Assembly: GCA_003599505.1 (NCBI GenBank)
Contig: QZKO01000018.1
Location: 36,229 to 100,228 of the forward strand
Origin: Nitrospiraceae bacterium
GTDB taxonomy: Bacteria > Nitrospirota > Thermodesulfovibrionia > UBA6902
DNA length: 64,000 nt
Direction of reading: 5' to 3'
Under the pieces are notes generated by a model. That model saw only the letters and a list, made by a program, of their open reading frames with translations, ran no database searches and was not told the DNA's origin. The translations under genes were made by a program, and so were the position numbers. Below are positions 1-6,853 of this stretch, in pieces (the stretch's first letter is position 1; the number at the start of each line of letters is the position of its first letter).

Positions 1-174
1 ATGATTTAATATCTCCTACCGATTTAACCCTTGAAGAAATGCAGAAACCCTTTCAAGGATTTGTTAGGACACAAGACCTTGACCATGACCCTCAGATATT
101 CTCACCTCGCACAGGCCCACAAAGTTGCGGAAGGCCCGGGGGTTATTTCCGTTTTATGGAAAAATTTTGTTTAG
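1..174 (+). pseudogene. Tyrosine recombinase (integrase) C-terminal remnant
   Basis: One frame from about position 64 reads LLGHKTLTMTLRYSHLA, the hallmark end of phage-type tyrosine recombinases with the LGH box and the second catalytic region. The matching upstream piece DLTLEEMQ (21-44), normally continuous with it, lies in another frame, so the gene is frameshifted. The reading ends at a TAG at 172-174 after a divergent tail and overlaps the end of the protease gene on the other strand. Its 5' part lies outside the window. It is probably a dead integrase marking an old insertion; a full-length copy cannot be judged from this edge. Confidence 0.55.
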
Positions 175-565
175 GGTAGGCGATTTCGAGGATAAATTGA
201 TCTAAAAAATTTTTTACTCCCAATAGAACAACTTGTAACCCGTCCGTAAAATCAATCAGTGTATTAGGAATATGATACGCAACCGTTTTCAGGTCTTTTC
301 CGAAAATATCAATTTCTGTTGTATGTGAATATGCGGTAGTTAATCCACCAGCCGTATTAATACCTTTTGGAGTCCCTTTGTTAAGATCATGTCCTAACTG
401 GGAAGCAAAAAATGAAGGCATTGAGCATTCATCAGCGCCTGTATCAATCAATCCATAAGTGAATATGTCTTTACCTTTATGAGGATTTACCACTTTAATC
501 GGCAACCACGGGCGAGGCACATTATCAGGAGTGATACTTAAAAAAGGGAAGTTTCTTATGGGCAT
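143..565 (-). CDS. Retropepsin-like aspartic protease (clan AA)
   Basis: This 140-residue protein carries the single-lobe aspartic protease signature YGLIDTGADECSMP near residues 37-50, where DTGAD supplies the catalytic aspartate, and a later hydrophobic VVLLG segment near residues 112-116 that fits the family's second conserved strand. Such short bacterial retropepsin-like proteins are presumed to act as homodimers. There is no signal peptide, so it is probably cytoplasmic. Its ATG overlaps the stop of the DUF5678 gene upstream (TAATG), which implies translational coupling. Substrates are unknown. Family assignment is fairly sure; function is not. Confidence 0.75.
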   Translation of the reverse strand: MPIRNFPFLSITPDNVPRPWLPIKVVNPHKGKDIFTYGLIDTGADECSMPSFFASQLGHDLNKGTPKGINTAGGLTTAYSHTTEIDIFGKDLKTVAYHIPNTLIDFTDGLQVVLLGVKNFLDQFILEIAYPKQNFSIKRK

Positions 566-756
566 TAGTAGATATGCGCCATTCCCTTTAGTGGTACATA
601 AAAGATGACGGGGTTTCTTGCTTTCTTTCTTGCGGCTTCAAGGACCTTTATCGGATCTTTACCGGAACTTAGCACTTCATTGTTTTTAAAAGAACGCGTA
701 GCAACATATTTACCGCCGTATTTGTTGCCGTCTTTCAATAACACTGATGTTTGCAT
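565..756 (-). CDS. Small DUF5678-like protein
   Basis: This 63-residue protein has the pattern of DUF5678 proteins: a GGKYVA turn followed by a charged helix and a final VIFYVP strand. The start is placed at the ATG at 756 because a strong AGGAGG ribosome site lies just upstream; the longer GTG-initiated reading would run through that site. It is the first gene of a two-gene unit with the aspartic protease. Small DUF5678 genes commonly sit beside such proteases, so the pair may be a functional module. The role is unknown. Confidence 0.65.
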   Translation of the reverse strand: MQTSVLLKDGNKYGGKYVATRSFKNNEVLSSGKDPIKVLEAARKKARNPVIFYVPLKGMAHIY

Positions 757-891
757 ATTGTTCCTCTCCTCCTTTCTCACATATTACTCATCGGCATAAT
801 ATGCAAGACCTTGAGATTTTAAAAATAGGGGAATTTGTCTTTATTGATATGACATATATCATAATTATATATGACTGCCAATGGTTTTTAC

Positions 892-921
892 ATCATATTG
901 AAACCAATCATAATTTGTCAA
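892..921 (-). promoter_or_regulatory. Sigma-70-type promoter for the DUF5678/protease pair
   Basis: On the minus strand TTGACA (921-916) is followed after 18 bases by TATGAT (897-892). It would leave a leader of roughly 130 bases before the DUF5678 start. Assignment rests on sequence match and direction only. Confidence 0.5.
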
Positions 922-966
922 GCAAGACTAAATCCGGCAGCCGTTCTTGGATAGCGGATCGTCCAC

Positions 967-1672
967 TTATCTGTAATTTATTTTCCTTCTCAAATACCAT
1001 CTGCCCGTCAACATCGCCGCGCCTGTAACAAAGAGAACGGAGCTTATCGGTTCGGGGACGACGGTAACATCGCCGGGATGCACTGCAAGAGCGTAGTAAT
1101 TGATGCCCTTACTGCCACCCCACTGGACACCATCCGTGAAGCCGAAGTACAATGCGCCGTCAGAATCAGACACGCCTGGACCCCACCCGAATCCAGTCAT
1201 CGACCAGTACATAACATTAGTTCCAGTCCTTATATCTTGAAATGGCCCGTAATTTAACATTCCCGAACCCGGCTGTGCAGAGTCGCAACCGAGCCCATTA
1301 CCTGTTACCCATTTACATCTACCCAAATTATCAAGTTCTGTTATAGAATAAATGTCCCATCTCGCTACTTGTTATATTGTAGCCAGCTTGCTCAGGCCAT
1401 GGGGCATACACACTTGATGGTAATCTCCAATTGTCATAAACAGTACTGTTGAAATTCACTGTCAAGGCTGCTGCCCAGTCCATCTGATTGTACCAGGTAT
1501 CAGGTGAATTCGAATAATCGTACCACGTGATATTAAGATCGTCATCATAGATAAGCTGATTGCCGAGACTATCTGATCCACGGTTGAATAATTCGGCATG
1601 ACCGGTATTAATAAGAAACAATACTGCCCAAAAAACTATGATGCAGAAACCTCTTTTCATTCCCTTTTCCAT
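967..1672 (-). pseudogene. PEP-CTERM secreted protein with a frameshift
   Basis: Two minus-strand readings belong to one gene. The N-terminal half (1331-1672) has a signal peptide and IYDDDLNITWYD, and ends SEMGHLFYNRT. The C-terminal half (967-1326) continues with LGRCKWVTGNG and ends in a PEP-CTERM tail: VPEP, a hydrophobic helix, then RRK. In relatives SEMGHLYYTELGN is continuous. Removing one A in the stretch 1335-1346 restores HLFYTELDNLG, so a single-base insertion has split the gene. The intact product would be exported and sorted by an exosortase. The shift could be real decay or a sequencing error. Confidence 0.7.
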
Positions 1673-1948
1673 TTTCCATTACCCTTTAAAAACAACTATT
1701 GCGTATGAAGTTATGTGAATGAGAATAACGCCCGAACCGGAATAATTAATTATTTCTGAAACGACAGATAGTAGTCAATGAAAATATAGGGGCCATAAAA
1801 ATAATTAATAGGGACACTGACCCATGAGGGGACATGGCTGAAGTTGAAAGGTAGGCTTTCAAAATCAAGGTCAGCGTCCCAAAGATTTAGTATACCATAA
1901 CCGGCCTAATCGGCCGGACATTAATTAACGCTAATTTTGATTTGTATA
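1673..1948. other. Non-coding accessory spacer
   Basis: No convincing gene is present. The stretch is AT-rich at its left end and contains a long-armed inverted repeat (listed separately) and a short CCGGCC/GGCCGG hairpin near 1901-1917. It separates the broken PEP-CTERM gene from the promoter of the toxin-antitoxin pair. Confidence 0.6.
1811..1880. repeat. Imperfect inverted repeat, 12-bp arms
   Basis: GGGACACTGACC at 1811-1822 is mirrored by GGTCAGCGTCCC at 1869-1880, with one mismatch in the 12-bp arms and 46 bases between. The layout resembles REP or MITE-like palindromic units found in accessory intergenic regions. No transposase lies nearby. Confidence 0.5.
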
Positions 1949-1977
1949 TTGACATAATAACTACATTAGTGTAATCT
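1949..1977 (+). promoter_or_regulatory. Promoter and palindromic operator of the hicBA-like operon
   Basis: TTGACA (1949-1954) and TAATCT (1972-1977) are 17 bases apart. Between them lies the palindrome TACA-TTAG-TGTA (1962-1973), which overlaps the -10 box. An antitoxin or MerR-type regulator bound there would block or remodel the promoter, as expected of an autoregulated toxin-antitoxin operon. The binding partner is inferred from position. Confidence 0.5.
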
Positions 1978-2010
1978 TAATTATGATAATTGATTATTAA
2001 AAGGAGAAAT

Positions 2011-2643
2011 ATGAACTTTAACAGTAAGACCGTATCAAAAATTACAGGCTTAAGTTTCAGACAGGTTGATTACTGGGACAGGACTCATTTTATAAAACCC
2101 TCCGTAAGCGAGGCTTCAGGCTATGGCTCTGTAAGGCTCTACTCTTTCAATGATCTGATTCAATTGAGAGTTGCAAGGACCCTTATGGATAAGGGAGTAA
2201 GCCTACAGAAAATCAGAAAGTCTTTAACATATCTCAAGAAGCATATACCCGAAATAGAAAAGCCTCTTTCGGAATTGAAATTCCTGACAGACGGAGAAAC
2301 GATCTTCATTATTACAAAAAACCAGAAGGAAATTATTGATACCTTAAAAAGCGGGCAGCTTGTCTTCTCAATCGCAATCGGAGAGATCGTAGAAAACCTT
2401 AAAGGAGAGGTTGTAGCTTTTCAGCAAAATAAGAAATACTCTGTTACCGTAAAAGGCAAAAAGTATGAAGTTGTTTTGCATCCCGACACAGAAGACGGCG
2501 GATTCTGGATAGACTGCCCTTCTCTTCCCGGGTGTGCTTCTCAAGGTGAGACGATTGAAGAAGCGCTTGAGATGATAAAGGATTCTATAGAGGGACATCT
2601 TGAGGTTGCAGAGAAAAAGAAAAAGGTTAAAAAGGCTTCATGA
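2011..2643 (+). CDS. MerR-type HTH fused to a HicB-like antitoxin domain
   Basis: The 210-residue protein has an N-terminal MerR-type helix-turn-helix (about residues 5-75: TVSKITGLSFRQVDYWD, then SVRLYSFNDLIQLRVARTL). A middle segment (about 85-140) follows, then a C-terminal HicB fold (about 140-200) with YSVTVKGKKYEVVLHPD, GGFWIDCPSLPGC and the EALEMIKDSI helix. The ATG at 2011 is preferred over an upstream TTG because AAGGAG (2000-2005) sits just before it. The stop overlaps the hicA start (ATGA), the classical antitoxin-toxin arrangement. The usual HicB DNA-binding part is a short C-terminal HTH or RHH; here DNA binding appears to come from the MerR domain. It should repress its own operon and neutralise HicA. 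Confidence 0.8.
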   Translation: MNFNSKTVSKITGLSFRQVDYWDRTHFIKPSVSEASGYGSVRLYSFNDLIQLRVARTLMDKGVSLQKIRKSLTYLKKHIPEIEKPLSELKFLTDGETIFIITKNQKEIIDTLKSGQLVFSIAIGEIVENLKGEVVAFQQNKKYSVTVKGKKYEVVLHPDTEDGGFWIDCPSLPGCASQGETIEEALEMIKDSIEGHLEVAEKKKKVKKAS

Positions 2644-2870
2644 GCAGCCTTCATAATCTGAAACCTCAGAGAGTAATAAAGGCATTTGAAAGGGCGGGTT
2701 GGGAGGTGGCAACACAAAGAGGCAGTCATGTGAAGCTGACAAAAGAGGGAAGCCAGTATATCTTGTCAATCCCGATGCACAAAGGAAAGCCGATAAAGCA
2801 GGGATTGTTAAGAGACCAGATCAAAAAAGCCGGGCTGACAGTGGAAGAATTTTTGAAGTTGTATTTGTAA
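2640..2870 (+). CDS. hicA: HicA-type mRNA interferase toxin
   Basis: This 76-residue protein matches the HicA/YcfA double-stranded-RNA-binding-like fold: KPQRVIKAFERAGWEV, then RQRGSH-like TQRGSHVKLTK containing the conserved histidine, then IPMHKGKPIKQGLLRDQIKKAGLT. HicA toxins cleave mRNA and are blocked by HicB. Length is normal for the family, the histidine motif is intact, and translation is coupled to the antitoxin by a 4-base overlap. It is expected to be active. Confidence 0.85.
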   Translation: MSSLHNLKPQRVIKAFERAGWEVATQRGSHVKLTKEGSQYILSIPMHKGKPIKQGLLRDQIKKAGLTVEEFLKLYL

Positions 2871-2890
2871 CAGGTGACCGGAGGGAAATA

Positions 2891-3073
2891 ATGGAAAAGA
2901 AAAAGAAGACGACAATTGAAGAAGGAGTATTGGAATATCCGATTAGTCTTTCTTTGAAATGTCCTTCTTGTGACTGGGAGTGGAGCGATTCCATTTATTA
3001 TGTACCAGCTTCTATTTCGACACAATGTCCAAGATGTTTTCATAAGCCAATTTATTTAATTAGTCTCTGTTAA
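2891..3073 (+). CDS. Small zinc-ribbon protein
   Basis: This 60-residue protein starts at an ATG preceded by GGAGGG. It has two CxxC pairs (CPSCDW and CPRC) spaced like a zinc ribbon and an otherwise acidic and hydrophobic body. It follows hicA by 20 bases and may be cotranscribed with it. I do not recognise the family. It could be an RNA- or DNA-binding accessory protein. Confidence 0.5.
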   Translation: MEKKKKTTIEEGVLEYPISLSLKCPSCDWEWSDSIYYVPASISTQCPRCFHKPIYLISLC

Positions 3074-3142
3074 GAGAGCAGTAGCAAAAAGAAAATACGA
3101 GTTAAAAATATACTGCTTCACATTTTACTTCACACTTAGCAC

Positions 3143-3172
3143 AAAAGGAGCTAACCGTTGCCGGTTAACTCC
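3143..3172 (-). terminator. Rho-independent terminator after tRNA-Val
   Basis: On the minus strand a stem GGAGTTAACCG/CGGTTAGCTCC with one mismatched pair closes a GCAA tetraloop and is followed by TTTT (3146-3143). It lies 11 bases beyond the tRNA 3' end. It may also stop transcription of the zinc-ribbon gene from the other side. Confidence 0.75.
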
Positions 3173-3183
3173 CTGATTTTTAA

Positions 3184-3258
3184 TGGTAGGCACGAGGGGT
3201 ATTGAACCCCTGACCTCTTCCGTGTCAAGGAAGCGCTCTCCCACTGAGCTACGCGCCT
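3184..3258 (-). tRNA. tRNA-Val (GAC)
   Basis: The 75-base minus-strand sequence folds as a cloverleaf. The acceptor stem is AGGCGCG/CGTGCCT with a G-T pair, the D arm is GCTC...GAGC, and the anticodon arm is CTTCC-TTGACAC-GGAAG giving anticodon GAC. The T arm is AGGGG-TTCAATA-CCCCT. The 3' CCA is encoded. It lies alone between ackA and the toxin-antitoxin region. Confidence 0.95.
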
Positions 3259-3326
3259 TCAAGTTGTATAAGATAACATTTTTACAATCCTTAAAGTCAA
3301 CATCACGCGGCCGGCTTTCCGGCAGT

Positions 3327-4532
3327 TTATTTCGCCGCGAGAATCGTCTCTACAGTCTGGCCGGCGATCTCAAGCTCTTCATTTGTCGGAATAACAAGAA
3401 TTCTTACTTTCGCGTCAGCTTTATTTATTTCATGGGCCGCCCCGGAAGATGAGGCATTCTTCTGCTCATCGATTTTGATTCCAAAAGCTTCAAGACCTTC
3501 ACAGCACCTGGCCCTTATAAGCCCCGCGTTTTCTCCGATCCCCCCTGTAAATACTATGGCATCAGTTCTGCCGAGGACTGCATGGTACGCGCCTATGTAT
3601 TTCTTTATGCGGTAACAGAACATATCAATAGCCAGCTTGGCCAGGTCGTCTTTCCCGGAATTGCTGATGATTTCCCTCATGTCATTCGCTCCGCAGATGC
3701 CTTTAAGCCCGCTCTCCTTATTGAGCATTCTTTCAATATCATTAATCGACAGACCGCTTCTCTCCGCGATATAAAACGGCAGGGAGGGGTCGATATCTCC
3801 GCACCGGGTGCCCATGATGAGTCCTTCAAGCGGCGTCATTCCCATGGAAGTATCTATGCTCCTGCCTCCCCTGACAGCCGCTGCGCTGACGCCGTTGCCG
3901 ATGTGAAGTGTAATCAGGTTAATCTCTTCCGGGGGTCTTCCAAGATAAGCGGCCGCCTGTTTTGAAACAAACTGATGTGAAGTGCCGTGAAACCCGTAAC
4001 GCCGGACGTGGTAATTCTTATAGAGCTCATAAGGGACCGCATAGTGGAACGCATGCGGAGGCATGGTTTGATGAAATGCCGTGTCAAACACAGCGACCTG
4101 CGGGACATCCGGGTAGTTTTTCACGGCGGCTTCAATGGCGACGAGATTTGCGGGATTATGCAGCGGGGCAAGGGGGGCCATTTCCCTTATGGTTTCAATT
4201 ACCTTATCATTGATGACAGCCGGCTTTTGAAAAACCTCGCCTCCATGCACAACCCGGTGGCCTATGCCGAACAGCTCCTCCAATTGCCGCGTCAAACCTG
4301 TATCTTCCGACACACAGGTAATCCACTGAAGGCCCTCACTGTGGTCATCAATCTTTCGCGTCAGGGAAATTTCTTCATACTCACCGTCAGCCTTCATCCA
4401 CCTGTGTTTCAGGCTGCTGACGGGTTCTCCGATGCGATCAATAACGCCCGAGGCAAGCACGCTTTTATCCGACATATTGAAGATTTTGTACTTGATGGAC
4501 GAGCTGCCTGAATTTATTACAAGGACGTTCAT
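3327..4532 (-). CDS. ackA: Acetate kinase
   Basis: AckA interconverts acetyl phosphate and acetate with ADP/ATP in the cytoplasm. The 401-residue protein has the family motifs in order: NSGSSSIKYKIF at the start, HRVVHGG, YGFHGTSHQFV, the SIDTSMGMTPLEGLIMGTRCGDIDP loop (split here as SIDTSMGMTPLEG and GTRCGDIDP), and FTGGIGENA. Length is typical. ATG 4532 is chosen; the longer TTG reading adds residues encoded by a heptamer-like repeat and lacks family support. It lies directly downstream of pta, forming the usual Pta-AckA pair for substrate-level ATP or acetate activation. Confidence 0.95.
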   Translation of the reverse strand: MNVLVINSGSSSIKYKIFNMSDKSVLASGVIDRIGEPVSSLKHRWMKADGEYEEISLTRKIDDHSEGLQWITCVSEDTGLTRQLEELFGIGHRVVHGGEVFQKPAVINDKVIETIREMAPLAPLHNPANLVAIEAAVKNYPDVPQVAVFDTAFHQTMPPHAFHYAVPYELYKNYHVRRYGFHGTSHQFVSKQAAAYLGRPPEEINLITLHIGNGVSAAAVRGGRSIDTSMGMTPLEGLIMGTRCGDIDPSLPFYIAERSGLSINDIERMLNKESGLKGICGANDMREIISNSGKDDLAKLAIDMFCYRIKKYIGAYHAVLGRTDAIVFTGGIGENAGLIRARCCEGLEAFGIKIDEQKNASSSGAAHEINKADAKVRILVIPTNEELEIAGQTVETILAAK

Positions 4533-4539
4533 AAAAAAA

Positions 4540-4583
4540 GGGTTCAAGGGGTCAAGGGTCCGAGGGTCCAGGGGTCAGCGGGA
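4540..4583. repeat. Short degenerate tandem repeat (unit GGGTC plus spacer)
   Basis: Five degenerate units of the form GGGTCAAG or GGGTCCGA recur every 7-8 bases between pta and ackA. The array encodes the last residues of Pta (ending PSDP) and its stop codon (4554-4552). Confidence 0.65.
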
Positions 4584-6678
4584 CCGTGGGTTTGAGGGCC
4601 TGCGCCTGGATCGCCGTAATGGCGACTGTGTTGACAATATCAGGCACTGTGCATCCCCTGCTCAGGTCATTCACCGGTTTTTTCAGCCCCTGCATCACGG
4701 GGCCGATTGCAACGGCATTTGCAGACCGCTGAACTGCCTTATATGTATTATTGCCTGTATTGAGGTCAGGAAAAATAAAGACCGTGGTATTGCCGGCAAC
4801 TTCGCTGCCCGGCATTTTTGCCTTTGCGACGCTTGCGTCAACGGCTGCGTCATACTGGATCGGCCCCTCAACTTTCAGATCGGGTCTCAGCCTCCTTACT
4901 ATTCCTGTTGCCTCCCTGACCCGGTCCACGTCCTCACCTTTCCCGGATTCTCCCGTAGAGTAGGACAGCATGGCAATATACGGCTCGATAGAAAACATTC
5001 CCGCTGTTTCCGCGGAGCTGATAGCGATGTCCGCCAACTGTTGTGCCGACGGTTTGGGATTTACCGCGCAGTCGCCGAAAACAAAAACGCGGTCCGCGAG
5101 GCACATGAAGAAGACGCTCGAGACGATGGAGCATCCCGGTTTTGTCCTGATTATTTCAAAGGCGGGACGGACGACGTGCTGAGTAGTATGCGCAGCGCCC
5201 GACACCATGCCGTCGGCAAGTCCCCGGTGCACCATCACGGTCCCGAAATAGTTTACGTCCGCCATGACGTCATATGCCATCTGGTATGAAATGCCTTTAT
5301 GCTTTCTTGATTCATAATATGTATCCGCGAAGGCGGTACGGAGCTCCGAGTTCGCCGGATCGATGATACGGACATGGTCCATTGAAAGGCCGAGGTCCGT
5401 AATTTTTCCGGCGACTTCATCAGGGTCTCCAAGCAGGGTAATGTCCGCCACGCCCCGGAGGAGAAGGATTTCGCATGCCTTGAGTATCCGTTCATCCGTC
5501 CCTTCAGGCAGCACGATGTGTTTGCGTTCTTTCTTCGCTCGTTGAATCAGTTCATATTCAAACATCAGCGGCGTGACACGGCCGGAAGGGGTCACGGCGA
5601 TCCGGCGCTCCAGTTCTCCGAAATTGATATTCGCCTCCATCAGGCCGAGGGCCGCTGAAGTCTTCCTTTTGTTTTCAGGCGCCATAGTCCCTTCAATGGC
5701 GTTTACGTTCATCGCGGTCGTAAATGTATCGGTCTGCACCGAAAGTATGGGCACAAGAGACCCTCTGAGCCCTGAAAGCAGGCTGACTATCTGGCTTGCT
5801 GGCTTAAGGTCGCCGGTAAGGAGAATGCCGGCGATTTGCGGGTAGGCCCTTGAAGCATCAGCGAGCAGAGAGCCGATGATGATATCGGAACGGTCGCCGG
5901 GCGTTATGATGAGACTTCTGTCCTCCACATGATCAAGGAAGTTCGGCAATTCCATTGCGGCAACTTTATAATTTCTGATTTCCCTGTCAAGGCTCTCAAT
6001 GTCGCCGCTGATCACCTCTGCCTTCAGAAGTCTCGCTATTTCTCCGACAGTCGGCTTGTTTAAAAGGGGGTGGTCAGGAAGCACATAGACAGGGAAGGCG
6101 TCCGTAAATTCCTGCTTCAACGCGGTTTCGGCTTTATTATGTTCTTCACCTGCCACCCGGTTGACGACAACAGCAAGCAGTTCTCCGTTTTTGTCTCTTA
6201 CGGAATTTTTCAGCACTCTCACCGCTTCAACTATGTCCCTTACGCTCCTGCCGTTTCCTTTTACTACCGGGACAAGGGGTATGCCGAGATGGTTCGCCAT
6301 CTCAATATTGAATTCAAACTCGAAGGCGTTTGCCATGGCAGTATAATCGGTCCCGGCGCAGATAATAAAGTCGCAGCGGCTCTCAAGTTTTTTATATTTC
6401 TCGAGGATAAGGCTGTAGAGGTCATTAATACGCCCGTTCGCGATGAACTTCCGGACCTCCTCGAAGGCGCAGCCGTACATTTCGTCTGCGGCCCCTTCAA
6501 GGGCGTACCGTGTTGATAATAACCTGATAAGGCTGTCTCCGTTTTCTCCCGGATAAATCACGGGCCTGAAAAAACCGGTTTTCCGTCCATGACCGGAAAG
6601 CATTTCCATCATCCCAAGCACGACTACAGACTTTCCGCTTCCGGGCACGGTCCCTGTTATGTATAACCCCTTCGGCAT
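4552..6678 (-). CDS. pta: Phosphate acetyltransferase, long form
   Basis: Pta interconverts acetyl-CoA and acetyl phosphate. The 708-residue protein is the long form. An N-terminal P-loop BioD-like domain has TGTVPGSGKSVV at about residues 8-19. A central DRTGG domain (about 215-330) includes LIITPGDRSDIIIGSLLA. The C-terminal catalytic PTA/PTB domain (about 375-695) includes HIVLPEGTDERILKA and YSTGESGKGEDVDRV. The long form is usually allosterically controlled through its N-terminal parts. It is the first gene of pta-ackA and is divergent from glgP across 175 bases. The extreme C terminus, rich in Pro and Ser, is encoded by a tandem repeat. Confidence 0.95.
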   Translation of the reverse strand: MPKGLYITGTVPGSGKSVVVLGMMEMLSGHGRKTGFFRPVIYPGENGDSLIRLLSTRYALEGAADEMYGCAFEEVRKFIANGRINDLYSLILEKYKKLESRCDFIICAGTDYTAMANAFEFEFNIEMANHLGIPLVPVVKGNGRSVRDIVEAVRVLKNSVRDKNGELLAVVVNRVAGEEHNKAETALKQEFTDAFPVYVLPDHPLLNKPTVGEIARLLKAEVISGDIESLDREIRNYKVAAMELPNFLDHVEDRSLIITPGDRSDIIIGSLLADASRAYPQIAGILLTGDLKPASQIVSLLSGLRGSLVPILSVQTDTFTTAMNVNAIEGTMAPENKRKTSAALGLMEANINFGELERRIAVTPSGRVTPLMFEYELIQRAKKERKHIVLPEGTDERILKACEILLLRGVADITLLGDPDEVAGKITDLGLSMDHVRIIDPANSELRTAFADTYYESRKHKGISYQMAYDVMADVNYFGTVMVHRGLADGMVSGAAHTTQHVVRPAFEIIRTKPGCSIVSSVFFMCLADRVFVFGDCAVNPKPSAQQLADIAISSAETAGMFSIEPYIAMLSYSTGESGKGEDVDRVREATGIVRRLRPDLKVEGPIQYDAAVDASVAKAKMPGSEVAGNTTVFIFPDLNTGNNTYKAVQRSANAVAIGPVMQGLKKPVNDLSRGCTVPDIVNTVAITAIQAQALKPTVPLTPGPSDP

Positions 6679-6853
6679 TCAGCTCCTCTCAATTCCTTAT
6701 TGGCCGGTCAGCTCCGAATACGGCCATGTCATATTATTCACCTGTTCTACTCAAGTTTCGGCTTCTTTACGAAAGAAGTTAAGTTTGTTGCAACGTATGA
6801 CGATATAACCCTAAGGAGTTTATATATAAAATCTTACCATTAAGGATACAACT

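Noticed and set aside
1..3100. Complete mobile element at the left edge
   Set aside because: Only an integrase remnant and one inverted repeat are seen; no transposase, attachment-site pair or second boundary is present. The tRNA-Val at 3184 is intact, and no repeat of its 3' end was noticed.
4432..5289. A 285-residue open frame antisense to pta
   Set aside because: It lies opposite a well-supported enzyme gene, has a Cys/Arg-rich composition without domain pattern, and is explained by codon bias of pta.
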